Positions 27,120 to 36,845 of a stretch of DNA of 38,704 nt are shown here, piece after piece. The position numbers and the translations under genes were made by a program. The DNA is taken from assembly GCF_025602895.1 (NCBI RefSeq), contig NW_026516460.1:1-38704 (forward strand), given 5' to 3'. The notes under the pieces were generated by a model. That model worked only from the letters and a program-made list of their open reading frames with translations. It searched no databases and was not told where the DNA came from. This stretch comes from Polychytrium aggregatum (lineage: Eukaryota > Chytridiomycota > Chytridiomycetes > Polychytriales). How positions within the stretch are numbered: position 1 is the stretch's first letter; each line of letters opens with the position of its first letter.

Positions 27120-30100
27120 TTAAGAAGGCTTCCTGCGAGGAGCCCTGCGTGTGCTCTTTATTTGGGGCTCCTCGAGGTGTTTACCGTATTTACTCAGCTC
27201 CTCGGGTGCATGGGACAAGTCCTCCAGTGTTTGCCATGTGTTGCCCGAGTGTGGGTAACCAACCCACTTGACATAAAACCGAAGTGACCCATCAGCCACT
27301 TTCTTGTGCCTCACGATCCTTTCGACTTCATATTCTTGAGTATAGTATTGTCCGAGGTCGTCTTCCAGTGGTGCGTCGTCCGGGACACCTTCGTCGGCGT
27401 CGGGGAACTGTGCTGGACTGCGGGTCGTGTGGCGACGCAGCTTGGACACATGGAAGACAGGATGGAGCTTGCTTCCAGGTGGCAAGTCCAACAGGTAGTT
27501 GAGGGGACTGGGTCGGGCCGCTATCTTAAACGGTCCTCGGTACTTGGGCAACAACTTCTTTGACTGGGCTTCGGGGACCTTGATGTTGTCGGCGTCCAGG
27601 TAGACAAGGTCTCCAACTTCAAAGGAGACATCCTGGTGTCGGCGGTCGTAGTACTTCGCCATCACTTGTTGCGCATCCGTGAGCGCGTCGGCGATCATCT
27701 TGTGTCGGACTTGATGATCTTTGACAAAGGCACTTGGTTTGGGAGGCAATCCAGCCGTGGACTCGGTCAGTGTCAAGGAGGTGGGAACATCAGGCTGGAA
27801 TCCGTAGAGCGCCTCAAAGGGGCTCAAACCAGTTGTGCTCGACTTGGCGGTATTGTATGCAAACTCTGCATGACTCAGCTGTATGTCCCAGTCGTCTTGA
27901 CTGGTCGAGGCGTATGTCCTCAGGTATTGCTCGAGGGTGCGGATCGTCCGCTCGGACTGTCCATCCGTTTGTTGGTGGTGCGAGGTTGACATGTTCAGCT
28001 TGGTGCCGAGATGGTCGAACAGACTTGTCCAAAACAAGGAGGTGAATCGGGGGTCTCGATCACTGACGATGGACTTTGGGAGGCCGTGGTGCTTGAACAC
28101 ATGCTTGAAGAACAGCAGTGTAAGGTCAGGCGCGGAGCATGTCGTCTGGCACGGCACAAAGTGTGCCATCTTGCTGAACCTGTCGACAAAGACAGCGATT
28201 GCATCGTGGTCCAACTTGGTCGTCGGTAGATGCGTGATGAGATCCATGGACATGCTGGTCCAGGGGCGGTCGGGAACAGGCAGGGGTTGCAGCAATCCTT
28301 GCTCTCGGGTCGTGCGTGACTTGACCATCTTGCAGGTATGGCAGGACTCGATGTACTTCTCGACGGTGCGCTTCATTCCAGGCCAGTATGCGACTTTGGC
28401 CAGTCGGTCGTATGTCTTCTCGACTCCAAAGTGCCCAGCGAGGGGCGAGTCGTGGACCTCTTGGAGCAACTTGGTCTTCAACGACGGAATGTCCGGCACA
28501 CAGACACGGCTGTCCTTCTTCAGGAGGAGCAGGCCATCACGCACTGTGTACTCGGATGATTCGTCGTCCTTGGGGAGCTTAGACACCTTTCGGAACAGTT
28601 CTCCGAACTGTTTGTCGTTGGCGATGTTGTCTCGGACAACATCCAGCATCGTATTGTCGACACTGACAGTCGACTCGTACAGTGACGCCAATTGGTAGTC
28701 GGGGCGTCGGGACAGTGCGTCAGGCACCACATTGAGTTTGCCTTTCTGGTATACAACCTCGTAGTTGTACTCGGCGAGGAACTCCATCCATCGCGCTTGG
28801 CGTCGGCTCAGGTTCTTCTTGGTGTCGAGGTAACGCAGTGACTGGTGGTCCGTCACAATCTTGAAGGGCTTGGCGGTACCGTGGAGGTACACTCGGAACT
28901 TCTGCAGCGCGTAGATGATCGCAAGCTGCTCCTTCTCGTGCACGGGATAGTTGATCTCGTGTTGGGACAGTTTGCGCGACTCGAAGGCAACGGGCCTTCC
29001 CTCCTGCATCAAAACAGCTCCCACCGCAAAGTCGGAGGCGTCGGTGTGCACGGAGACATCCGTGTTCGGGTCGAACACAGCGAGGACAGGAGCGTTCGTC
29101 AAGGCGTGCTTGAGGGTCTCGAACGCTTGACGTTGTGGGTGGTCCCACACGAAGGGGCACTCTTTGCGGAGTAGGTCCGTGAGTGGACCGGCAGTGCGCG
29201 CCAGATCGGGGATGAATCGGCGGTAGTAGTTGACGAGACCGAGAAACGACTGCACGTCAGAGACGCATGCGAGCGGCGGCCACTCGACCACAGACTTGAC
29301 CTTGGCGGGGTCGACTTCGATTCCTCTTCCCGAGACAACGTGTCCCAGGAACGGGACTTGATTCTGGAAGAACTCGCACTTGGACAGTTTGGCATACAAC
29401 TTGTGCTCGCGTAGCTTGGCCAGCACGCGGGCGACATGACCTTCATGGGTCGCTTCATCCTTGCTGTACACAAGGATATCATCCAGGTACACGATGACAG
29501 AGTTGTCGAGCTCTTGGCGGAACACATCGTTCATCAGCTGCATGAACGTGGCAGGTGCGTTCGTCAATCCGAACGGCAGCACTAGGAACTCGTACAGTCC
29601 GTAGCGAGTCCTGAAGGCGGTCTTGTGGACATCATCCTCGTGGATGCGGATCTGATGGTAGCCTGAGCGGAAGTCTATCTTGCTAAAGACCTTTGCTCCA
29701 CTCAGACGATCCATCAACTCGTCGATCCTTGGCAACGGGTAGGTGTTCTTGATGGTCTGTTTGTTTAGTGCGCGATAGTCGACGCACATCCTGAGATCAC
29801 CTTCTTTCTTCTTGACAAAGAGCACTGGTGCACCATACGGTGACTGGCTCGGGCGGATGAACCCATGGGCGAGGAGGTCATCCAACTGGCGCTTGAGTTC
29901 GTCCATCTCCGTCAGCGACAGTTGGTACGTCGGTCTTGACGGAGGCGACGAGCCTGGTTCGATGTCGATGCGATGATCGACGGTGCGTTGGGGTGGCAGG
30001 CATTGTGGCAACTGGTCGGGGAATACGTCCTTGTACTCGTCGAGCAGCTTGGTCACCACAGGCGGGGGACCGGGACCGGCTTGGTCGGTGTCGTCGACCT

Positions 30101-31052
30101 CACGCACGACACAGAGGAACGACGTGTCCTTCTTGATCAGCCTCTTGAATTGCATGGCTGAGAGGAGAGGTGGCATGTTGGGTGAGGCCATGCCCTGCAG
30201 GACAATGTCAGGGCCAACACGGACAGTGCGGCCTTTCCAGTCGACGACTGGAGTCGGCTCGGCACGAGCAAGCCAGCTCATGCCGAGGATGGCATCGAAC
30301 TTGGTGTCGATCACTTGGAACAACAGGACAGGATGGTACTTGGGATGGAGGGCCACTCGCAGGACCACTTGGTGTGTGCACTGCTGCACACGATCGTCTG
30401 CAAGCGCCACACTCATCGGCGACTTCTTCTTGGTTGCATGTATGTTGAGCTCCTGGAGCAAGCGTCTGCTGACAAAGTTGCAGCTTGCTCCAGAGTCCAC
30501 CATCATTCGGACGGTGTGACCTTGGACGGTGGCAGGGAGGTACAGCAGGGACTCTTCATGGTCCTCCTGCACAGCCTCCTGCACCATGACTTGACTTGGG
30601 GGAACGGGCGACACTTGGTCTTGGTTGGCTTCATCACGGCCACTCGGACATTTTGGATAGGGTTCGGCCATTGCGGGGGCCTGCGGCGTCAGCACGCCAT
30701 TGCACACGACGTCCACGGCTTGCGGACACATGTCGGAAGCATCCGACACACACGACTTGACAGGGGTGAGGGCACAGGCGGTCCTGTCCCTCAAGGGTTC
30801 TTGATTTTCTTTTTTGTTTTGGTTTTCAATTTTGGTTTTCTCTTCACGTTCGTGGAGAGGCAGGCGGCTTGCGCCACCATGCACCTCTCGCACGACGCAC
30901 AACACTTGGTTTGTTTCTCCTTCGGGGGAGGGGGCGAGGTGAACTTCCTCTGGAGACGCATGGACTGCATTGAGCAATCCACGGCGTTGGTCTCCTACTA
31001 GGGCTCCAGAGCCACCTAGTAGGGTCGGCCGTTTCCCGACTTCATGGGGCAC
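27120..31052 (-). CDS. pol: F1 Pol polyprotein (PR-RT-RH-IN-chromodomain)
   Basis: 1310 residues from the first ATG. Real Pol begins at about residue 8, after the -1 shift at 31031-31037. Retropepsin D186-S-G-A; RT with VDYRALN and YLDD at 522-525; RNase H D671, D735 and D778; integrase zinc finger H867, H874, C904 and C907; core D937, D998 and E1034 (D,D35E); GPF module at 1173-1175; chromodomain about 1240-1290 ([15 protein letters not shown]). A long low-complexity linker precedes the protease. No internal stop is visible. This family is distinct from A in sequence throughout and uses the usual DSG protease motif. Confidence 0.94.
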   Translation of the reverse strand: MPHEVGKRPTLLGGSGALVGDQRRGLLNAVHASPEEVHLAPSPEGETNQVLCVVREVHGGASRLPLHEREEKTKIENQNKKENQEPLRDRTACALTPVKSCVSDASDMCPQAVDVVCNGVLTPQAPAMAEPYPKCPSGRDEANQDQVSPVPPSQVMVQEAVQEDHEESLLYLPATVQGHTVRMMVDSGASCNFVSRRLLQELNIHATKKKSPMSVALADDRVQQCTHQVVLRVALHPKYHPVLLFQVIDTKFDAILGMSWLARAEPTPVVDWKGRTVRVGPDIVLQGMASPNMPPLLSAMQFKRLIKKDTSFLCVVREVDDTDQAGPGPPPVVTKLLDEYKDVFPDQLPQCLPPQRTVDHRIDIEPGSSPPSRPTYQLSLTEMDELKRQLDDLLAHGFIRPSQSPYGAPVLFVKKKEGDLRMCVDYRALNKQTIKNTYPLPRIDELMDRLSGAKVFSKIDFRSGYHQIRIHEDDVHKTAFRTRYGLYEFLVLPFGLTNAPATFMQLMNDVFRQELDNSVIVYLDDILVYSKDEATHEGHVARVLAKLREHKLYAKLSKCEFFQNQVPFLGHVVSGRGIEVDPAKVKSVVEWPPLACVSDVQSFLGLVNYYRRFIPDLARTAGPLTDLLRKECPFVWDHPQRQAFETLKHALTNAPVLAVFDPNTDVSVHTDASDFAVGAVLMQEGRPVAFESRKLSQHEINYPVHEKEQLAIIYALQKFRVYLHGTAKPFKIVTDHQSLRYLDTKKNLSRRQARWMEFLAEYNYEVVYQKGKLNVVPDALSRRPDYQLASLYESTVSVDNTMLDVVRDNIANDKQFGELFRKVSKLPKDDESSEYTVRDGLLLLKKDSRVCVPDIPSLKTKLLQEVHDSPLAGHFGVEKTYDRLAKVAYWPGMKRTVEKYIESCHTCKMVKSRTTREQGLLQPLPVPDRPWTSMSMDLITHLPTTKLDHDAIAVFVDRFSKMAHFVPCQTTCSAPDLTLLFFKHVFKHHGLPKSIVSDRDPRFTSLFWTSLFDHLGTKLNMSTSHHQQTDGQSERTIRTLEQYLRTYASTSQDDWDIQLSHAEFAYNTAKSSTTGLSPFEALYGFQPDVPTSLTLTESTAGLPPKPSAFVKDHQVRHKMIADALTDAQQVMAKYYDRRHQDVSFEVGDLVYLDADNIKVPEAQSKKLLPKYRGPFKIAARPSPLNYLLDLPPGSKLHPVFHVSKLRRHTTRSPAQFPDADEGVPDDAPLEDDLGQYYTQEYEVERIVRHKKVADGSLRFYVKWVGYPHSGNTWQTLEDLSHAPEELSKYGKHLEEPQIKSTRRAPRRKPS
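30994..31037 (-). promoter_or_regulatory. -1 frameshift signal of F1
   Basis: GGGAAAC (31037-31031) is read TC[G GGA AAC] at gag codons 268-269. After a 7-nt spacer, CCTACTAGG (31023-31015) pairs perfectly with CCTAGTAGG (31002-30994). The short loop can itself pair (GGCT/AGCC). The gag stop TAG lies in the first arm of the stem. The pol frame is -1. Confidence 0.87.
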
Positions 31053-31837
31053 TCCTTGGCCTGGTGTCCCGGTCGGTGACAGAAGAAGCAGGAACCATGG
31101 CGGAGGTCCTCCTGCTTCTGTCTGTCCTTGGGGGAGACAGTGGCAGCTTGCTGGAACCGGGAGCGGGGAGGGCCACGAGCCTCCATGGCGTTGACGTCAA
31201 CGTCCATGGGCTCAGGCATGGGTCTTGCGGGCGGGGCCGGGCGAGGCGGACGGGCTGGGACGTGATGAGACCGATGGCCGCCTGCCAGCTGCGGGTAGAA
31301 CTGGCGGCCATGGTACTGGACGTTGTCGAGGTTCTCGGCAACGTCCATCATCACGTCCAGGGACTTGCGGGCATCAGGGTTGCTGGCGATGTACTCTCTG
31401 ATCTTGGGCTTGAGGCCCTTCTGGAAGAGGTACATCGCATCAGCAGAGCCCAGCTCCTCAATCTGGGAGGAGAGGTCTTCAAACTCCTCGATGTAGCGGG
31501 TCACAGAACCACGCTGCACGAGAGAGTATAGCTTGTCACGGGCAATGAGTTCAGCATTGGGGCTGCCGAAGCGGCGACGGAGGCGGTCCTTGAAGTCGTC
31601 AAACACACCTTCGCTCTGCTCGTCGAACCCTTGGCGGCGGTACCAACGGTACGCCTGGTCCTTCAAGCAGAGCTTGGCGGCGACGATGTGGTGGGTGGGG
31701 GCGACTTGGGCAGCATCGAGGTAGTCCTCGAGTTGCTGCAGCCAGTCCTCCACCGAGGAGGAGCGGCTCTTCCCAGTAAACACTGGGGCACGGAAGGTCT
31801 TGAGGAAGGCTTCCGGAAGTGGGCGGGGGTTGCTCAT
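31016..31837 (-). CDS. gag: F1 Gag polyprotein
   Basis: A 273-residue Gag starting [11 protein letters not shown]. It has the typical retrotransposon Gag core (roughly residues 15-160: [32 protein letters not shown]). A Pro/Arg-rich linker is followed by a CCHC zinc knuckle at C250-C263 ([14 protein letters not shown]). It forms the particle and binds element RNA. The upstream minus-strand leader (31906-31838) shows nothing else of note. The frame ends at TAG 31016-31018. Confidence 0.92.
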   Translation of the reverse strand: MSNPRPLPEAFLKTFRAPVFTGKSRSSSVEDWLQQLEDYLDAAQVAPTHHIVAAKLCLKDQAYRWYRRQGFDEQSEGVFDDFKDRLRRRFGSPNAELIARDKLYSLVQRGSVTRYIEEFEDLSSQIEELGSADAMYLFQKGLKPKIREYIASNPDARKSLDVMMDVAENLDNVQYHGRQFYPQLAGGHRSHHVPARPPRPAPPARPMPEPMDVDVNAMEARGPPRSRFQQAATVSPKDRQKQEDLRHGSCFFCHRPGHQAKECPMKSGNGRPY

Positions 31838-31906
31838 GGCAGGGGCAGGCTCCAGGGACAGAGAGGAGAGTCGGTCGGCAAGAGAGGCGGGATCCAGCTT
31901 GAGGAT

Positions 31907-31960
31907 CTAGAAAGAGGACAAACAGGACGAAAACAAGACGAGGATTTCCGATGCTACCAT
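31907..31960 (-). CDS. Short ORF at F1 LTR/primer-site junction
   Basis: The last LTR base plus the primer site make an ATG, as in family A. In F it opens a 17-codon frame (MVASEILVLFSCLSSF) ending at TAG 31907-31909, 69 nt before the gag ATG. It is a candidate upstream ORF that could lower Gag translation. No homology is claimed, and translation is not shown. Confidence 0.35.
   Translation of the reverse strand: MVASEILVLFSSCLSSF
31947..31959 (-). promoter_or_regulatory. tRNA primer-binding site of F1
   Basis: TGGTAGCATCGGA on the minus strand directly after the 5' LTR, identical over 13 bases to the family A site. After that the two diverge (AATCC against CGATC). It is consistent with initiator tRNA-Met. 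Confidence 0.75.
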
Positions 31961-32268
31961 GTAACGTCCACTACTGGGACGTTGGGGCAAGACGGGGAGG
32001 GAGGGGGTACAAGACAAGACAGGACAGGGCAGAACAGGGCGGTGCTAGGCTACTCCAGCGGACGGGTGAGCTCGGGAAGCACTTACGTTTATTCACGATA
32101 AAACCGAACTCCAGACAAACGGGGGGAACGGGGGCAACCCGCAGGTATACCCTGCGGTGGCCTGCCTGCGGTGCGTGAAAACGCAAAGCGCAGCACAGGT
32201 CACGACCCACTGCGCCGCGCAGTACGCGCAGTACGCGCAGCACAGCGTCGGAGATACCATCTCCTACA
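31960..32268 (-). repeat. LTR of F1 (5')
   Basis: 309 bp. It differs from the 3' LTR by about two substitutions (for example CTACTCCAGCGG against CTACTCTAGCGG), which dates F1 as recent but older than A4. Confidence 0.9.
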
Positions 32269-32374
32269 ATACACCACCTCCAGTGAATAATCTCCTTATT
32301 CTTCTTAATACAAGATCATCACTCTTCAGTACCTTGCCCCGTCGCAGTCTCGACCTTGCTCCCGGTTCCTAACA
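32269..32374 (+). mobile_element. Probable LTR tail (family L)
   Basis: AT-richer sequence ending in GGTTCCTAACA just before integrase coding resumes in H1. The CTAACA end and the position suggest the last part of another LTR inserted in H1 and cut by F1. No second copy is present to prove it. It could also be divergent H1 sequence. Confidence 0.3.
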
Positions 32375-32589
32375 TCTATCACGACCACGATCAGTTGTAT
32401 GTACCGAAAATGGAGCCGCTTAGGACAGCAGTCCTCAGAGAAAATCATGACACCGCGATCGCCGGACACCTCGGTCAGATCAGGACTTTAGAAAAGGTCT
32501 CCAGGAACTTTTGGTGGCCGGCAATGAGAACGGATGTATCCCGTTACGTTGCAGGGTGTCTGGAATGCCAGAAGTCGAAACCGAGAAAT

Positions 32590-33169
32590 TGTCAAGACTG
32601 GACAACGGGGCAAGCAGGGAAGTGCGCAAGAGTCCTAATGCAAGACTCGAACGTAGGGAGAGGAGCGGGGACTGGACTGGGACACAGAGTGTCAAGTGTA
32701 AAGCCAAAGTTTTATTCTAGATCCAAGGCTTAGGATGCTTAAAATACAAAGTGGCAAGACGAAGGCAAAAGACAGAGGCTGGTGGGAGGGCTATTTATGC
32801 GAGCGCCAAGGATCGACGCTGCAGAGCGAGGGGCAGGAGCGAAGCAGCGGCGGGGAGGGCGAAGCAGCGAGCGAAGCAGGTGGCGGCCGTGACTCGGGAT
32901 CCGTGAGTCAGCGGACGTCAGTGGCGGCGGCATGGCGGCGCCAAGGCGTCAGGCGGCGTCGAGGCGGCGTCGTGGGCGTAACCCATGACCAACAGCAAGG
33001 AAGCGGGAACGGAACACAGACAGCGCGCGTGCTGGCGGGAAGACAACAAGGCAGCACAGCGCGGGAAACAAACAAACAGAAGGAAGGGAAAGCACTAAGG
33101 CAGGCAAACAGAAAGGAGAGGGCAAGGGTAAAGGAAGGAAGAGGGCAAAGGCAGAGGGTGTTCATGACA
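32590..33169 (-). mobile_element. Solo LTR, family J
   Basis: 580 bp flanked by perfect GAAAT duplications (32585-32589 and 33170-33174). On the minus strand it starts TGTCATGAACAC and ends CAGTCTTGACA, with GCATAAATAG as TATA box (32791-32800) and an AATAAA further on. No internal region remains. It interrupts the H1 integrase between the zinc finger and the core. Confidence 0.9.
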
Positions 33170-33956
33170 GAAATCATGTCTCGGATGGATTGCTACACCC
33201 CTTGCCAATACCGAAGGAGCGATTCAACTCAGTATCGATGGATTTTGCGTTCATGCCAATATTGAAAAAGGGGAACGACAAATGCCTCATCCTGGTGGAC
33301 AGGCTTACAAAGTTCGTTAGATTTGTTCCATGTACATCCAAGTCTACGGCCGATGATATAGCCCATTTATTCATTCGGAATTGGTTCACGACCTTTGGTC
33401 TTCCAGAAGAGTTGATTTCCGATCGAGATCCATTGTTTACATCAAGATTCTGGTCCAAGGTCATTGCAACGTTAGGAATATCACAGAAATTGACGACCTC
33501 ACGACACCAACAAGCGAACGGTCAGGCAGAGGCGACCGTCAAAGACCTGAAACAGAGGCTCATTCCGTTCGCGAATTACAAGGGCGATAATTGGGATGAG
33601 GTCGTCCATCTCTTAGAGTTCGGACACAGCGACGCCCTCCAGACGTCGACAGGGTTTTCACCCTTCTTCCTCGCCTTTGGGTTCCATCCCCGAACCTTCC
33701 AGGACACTTCAAGCCCAGAGAAGAACGAATGGGATCTGTTAAAGAGTTTGGAAGCAACGAAACACATCGCCACCGAGCAAATGAAACAAGCTCAGGAACG
33801 CCAAAAGCATTACAGCGACATGAACCGCCGGGAGGGGGAGACCCTGAGGGTTGGAGATATGGTCCTTCTGGAGAGAGAAGGGATCAATTTGGATGCTTTC
33901 AAATCTCGGCCAGATCAAATCGTTCCGCGACGTTTGGGACCTTTCAAAATAGTTGG

Positions 33957-34256
33957 TGTCAGGGTCCATGGCGACGAGGGTCGAGCAAGGTGAGCAATGA
34001 GAAGTTTATTCTGTGGTCGTTCGTCAAGGGTCGGGGGGTTCCCCGTTCAATGAGGGGGTTCTGGCGAGGGTCATTTATCTTTGGGATCGGGTAGGGGGCG
34101 TGAGAGAGCAGGGCCCAGGGCTGGGGTGTGTGTTGAGGTGTGGGAGATGGTGTAATCGATGGTGTGATCGGAGACATCGCATGATCATGGCGCCATGAGC
34201 AGTCGCGTCATGTCCATCCGCGGGACATTCCCTCACAGGCATGGTGGTCCCTCACA
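33957..34256 (-). mobile_element. Solo LTR, family K
   Basis: 300 bp flanked by GTTGG duplications (33952-33956 and 34257-34261). On the minus strand it starts TGTGAGGGACC and ends CCCTGACA, with AGATAAATGA near 34072-34081 as possible TATA. It interrupts H1 pol just after the GPF module. Confidence 0.87.
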
Positions 34257-34631
34257 GTTGGGGTTGACGGACTAAACCATACCCTCGCCCTTCCGCCAAC
34301 CCTGAGCCATATCCATCCGACTTTCCATCGACGACTGTTAACCAAGGTAACGGATACCTCTGGCGAATTTCCATCAAGGCCAACGCACACGCGACCACCT
34401 GCAGTGGAAGACGACGATGTTTTTCGTGTAGAGAAGTTGCTGAATGATAGGAAGTTTCGGAGGAAGCAACAGTACTTGGTCCTCTGGGAAGGGTACCCTC
34501 TTGAGGAGGCAACATGGGAAAACGAGTCAGAAATCGCAGACGACCTGATCGAGAGATATTGGAAGGAAAAGGAGTCTGGGGTTTATGTAATTGATTTGTA
34601 TGAAATTTGATATCAAAAATTTAGGGGGGGG

Positions 34632-34975
34632 TGTGACATGGGCAGCTCGATCAAAATGGAAATCGGTGCGCAGTAGTGAACGCCTGCGGACACGACGCAG
34701 CGTGTGGCAATCGAGAATAAAAAGGCTCCACACCGCCCTGCCCTGGGGCACGGGGGGGTCTTCTTATCGGAATACTGGCTCCTATTACAAAGGTGGATGG
34801 AAACTGACTGAAATACGGACCGTGAAAGTCAAACATCCAAAACATTCGAACACTTTTGGAAGCCACTGTATCTTCTGCTTGTCAATACAATTCGTGCTTG
34901 TCTGTTGTCCATTTGTGCATCGCTCCATTACATCGACCGCCCAGTAATAGGATCTCCTTCGCCTGTTCGTTACAC
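34632..34975 (+). repeat. H1 3' LTR
   Basis: It starts TGTGACATGGG after a long polypurine tract (AGGGGGGGG, ending at 34631). AATAAAAAGG near 34717 may be the TATA box. The right end at GTTACA (34975) is inferred from the usual CA end and the start of the tRNA region. It could lie elsewhere within about 50 bp. Confidence 0.6.
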
Positions 34976-34998
34976 CTTGGTCGTGTCGCAGCCAGAAC

Positions 34999-35004
34999 AA
35001 AAAA
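34999..35004 (-). terminator. Pol III terminator of the tRNA cluster
   Basis: Six T on the minus strand, 4 nt after tRNA-Asp. It is the only run of four or more T on the minus strand between the start of tRNA-Met and this point. Confidence 0.75.
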
Positions 35005-35008
35005 GAAA

Positions 35009-35080
35009 CTCCCAAACAGGGAATCGAACCCTGGTCGCCCGCGTGACAGGCGGGAGTACTAGCCACTATACTATTTGGGA
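35009..35080 (-). tRNA. tRNA-Asp (GTC)
   Basis: 72 nt, no intron. Acceptor TCCCAAA/TTTGGGA with G discriminator, D stem GTAT/GTAC, anticodon arm CCCGC-CTGTCAC-GCGGG and T arm CAGGG-TTCGATT-CCCTG. All stems pair. It is followed by the T6 terminator and starts 2 nt after the end of tRNA-Glu. Confidence 0.97.
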
Positions 35081-35082
35081 TT

Positions 35083-35154
35083 TTCCGCATCGGGGAATCG
35101 AACCCCGGCCGTCTCGGTGAGAGCGAGAAATCCTAGCCACTGGACCAATGCGGA
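35083..35154 (-). tRNA. tRNA-Glu (CTC)
   Basis: 72 nt, no intron. Acceptor TCCGCAT/ATGCGGA, anticodon arm TCTCG-CTCTCAC-CGAGA and T arm CGGGG-TTCGATT-CCCCG. Only AA separates it from tRNA-Asp, so it has no terminator of its own. Confidence 0.97.
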
Positions 35155-35187
35155 TTTTGATGCTGGGATGCCCATACATTCAGAATC

Positions 35188-35260
35188 TGGACGAGGCGAG
35201 AATCGAACTCGCGGCCTTGGGATTATGAGACCCACGCGCTGCCGACTGCGCTACCCATCC
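35188..35260 (-). tRNA. tRNA-Met (CAT), elongator
   Basis: 73 nt, no intron. Acceptor GGATGGG/CTCGTCC (with G-T pairs), D stem GCGC/GCGC, anticodon arm TGGGT-CTCATAA-TCCCA and T arm GCGAG-TTCGATT-CTCGC. The G1:C72 pair and the sequence around the anticodon mark it as elongator, not initiator. The 33-nt gap to tRNA-Glu has no T4 run. Confidence 0.95.
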
Positions 35261-35987
35261 TCCTTGCCGCCTTGATCTAAAAAATGTCCCATTCCATCAT
35301 TGCAACTGATTCTTATCAAAATCTGCCCTTTCTTTTTTCTCGAACTAGCGATCCGTTGTCTGTTAAGAAGATGATGGCCCTCCCTTTTTCTGATATATAC
35401 AATAAGACTCATGAAATTTGATGTCTATTGCAGGCGCTTGAAAATGGCAAGAAGACCCAATTCTGACCACATCGATGCCGGTGAAATTAGTCACCCAAGC
35501 CAGAGGATTGCCCCTCTGGCGGGTTGAAATCCCTCTCCCAAACCTGACGGAGCGCGCGGAAAATCCAGAGTCAAGAGTTTCAAATTTTCTATGAATAGAA
35601 AACATATGTTGGAATTTTTCCAGGCCAATGCCATCCTCATGAAGTATTGGCAACCCGCAACAATCCATGAAAGCATCACGCATATCAACTTGCAATCGAC
35701 GCACTCCAAAACTGGCTCGAGCACCTGCAAGGCCACCTCATCACTGAACAAGAAAGGCGAAAGTATGATGCACCAGACGCAAACGAATTCTACACAGCAG
35801 ACCAATGATCTGGCTGGATGTCATGGTGGTGTTGGATGACAATGCAAGCCCAATGTCTTTCGTGGGTAACAATCCCCCAACCCTCCACGCACGACACTTG
35901 GAGCTTGACTAAATAATCCATAGGTATTTTCAGCACACATATAGACATGAAGGTCGCAGCTGTAGATTTCAAACTGTCACTAGATGA
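35261..35987. other. Host DNA, no recognised gene
   Basis: Lower-GC sequence with no similarity that I can see to the surrounding elements. Short frames exist on both strands (the longest about 113 codons on the minus strand, 35363-35704) but none shows a known domain. Intron-like signals could be imagined but not supported. It probably is the upstream flank of the tRNA cluster. Confidence 0.5.
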
Positions 35988-36174
35988 TGTGAGGACCACG
36001 ACAAGCAACGACACTGGACGACCAGGTGCTTGGCGAACAACGATAAGCTATATTACGACTTATCAGATAACAACAAGTGTTGTTCGAACTGAAGATACAA
36101 AATGGGTGCAAGAAAGGAGGGGCTTTATAGCCAAGAGGGAAACCGAAGGGCGAAAGTGGGCGAGAGGGGTGGAG
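35988..36174 (-). mobile_element. Family D LTR fragment (D2)
   Basis: 187 bp matching the first part (in + coordinates) of the family D LTR at 24612-24996 almost base for base, including the AGTTCGAACAA self-primer segment and TATA box. It is inserted in host DNA (flank GATGA) and cut by the C2 LTR. Confidence 0.9.
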
Positions 36175-36529
36175 TGTTAGGGATAGCTCCTGCTTGTTCT
36201 CCACTTTGACTGCCCACTTGGCTGTTCTTTTGCCTTTCTGTTTGTTTGTGTGTAGCCTTGCAGTTCCCCTCCAATTTTCCGCCTTTTGCCTGTCTTTTCC
36301 GCTCCTTCCGCACTTCCGTTTTCCCGCGCTGCTCCACTTCCTTTGTCTTCTTCGCACGCGCCGGTTTGTTTGTGTGCACGCGCCTTGCTGCGATTGGTTG
36401 CAATTCGGCTGCCGGTCATGTGTCCCCCCACCGCTGACTCATGACCTGCCTGACCGCCCCGATCTCTTGTTCATCTCGCATGCATTTGCCCAACCTTATA
36501 CTTGACCAATCCGCTTCTTGGATGTTGAG
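36175..36529 (+). mobile_element. Family C LTR fragment (C2)
   Basis: The first 355 bp of the family C LTR (TGTTAGGGATAG...), highly similar to C1 at 979-1769. It is inserted in D2 (flank GGTGGAG) and cut by the F2 LTR at 36530. Its promoter half is missing. Confidence 0.9.
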
Positions 36530-36836
36530 TGTAACGTCCACTACTGGGACGTTGGGGCAAGACGGGGAGGGAGGGGGTACAAGACAAGACAGGACGGGGC
36601 AGAACAGGGCGGTGCTAGGCTACTCTAGCGGACGGGTGAGCTCGGGAGCACTTACGTTTATTCACGATAAAACCGAACTCCAGACAAACGGGGGGAACGG
36701 GGGCAACCCGCAGTATACCCTGCGGTGGCCTGCCTGCGGTGCGTGAAAACGCAAAGCGCAGCACAGGTCACGACCCACTGCGCCGCGCAGTACGCGCAGT
36801 ACGCGCAGCACAGCGTCGGAGATACCATCTCCTACA
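36530..36836 (-). repeat. LTR of F2 (3')
   Basis: 307 bp, two single-base deletions compared with F1 (GGGAGCACTT for GGGAAGCACTT, and GCAGTATACC for GCAGGTATACC). Confidence 0.9.
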
Positions 36837-36845
36837 CTCCCACAC

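Larger units (their letters stand above)
26802..32268 (-). mobile_element. Element F1, complete chromovirus
   Basis: A 5467-bp reverse-strand element with two 309-bp LTRs that differ at about two positions, a tRNA-type primer site, intact gag and pol, and a PPT. The flanks are GCAGA (left, E gag) and ATACA (right), so no target duplication remains. F1 is young and coding-competent but sits at a recombined junction. A second copy, F2, begins at 36530 in the same orientation. Confidence 0.93.
32375..34610 (+). pseudogene. H1 integrase and chromodomain, split twice
   Basis: The 3' end of a sushi-like pol on the + strand in three pieces: 32375-32589, 33175-33956 and 34262-34610. Piece one has the HHCC finger (AGHLG, CLECQ). 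Piece two has the catalytic core (MDFAF, ISDRDPLF, NGQAEATVK), VGDMVLLEREG and the GPF module. Piece three has the PTFHRRLL linker and chromodomain (QQYLVLWEGYPLEEATWE), ending at TGA 34608-34610. At both LTR insertions the target duplication shows that the frame was continuous before, so the gene was intact in this part. Everything upstream of the integrase is missing. Confidence 0.88.

Noticed and set aside
35363..35805. Possible host protein gene on the minus strand.
   Set aside because: Two overlapping frames of about 105-113 codons, no recognisable domain, no convincing splice pattern.
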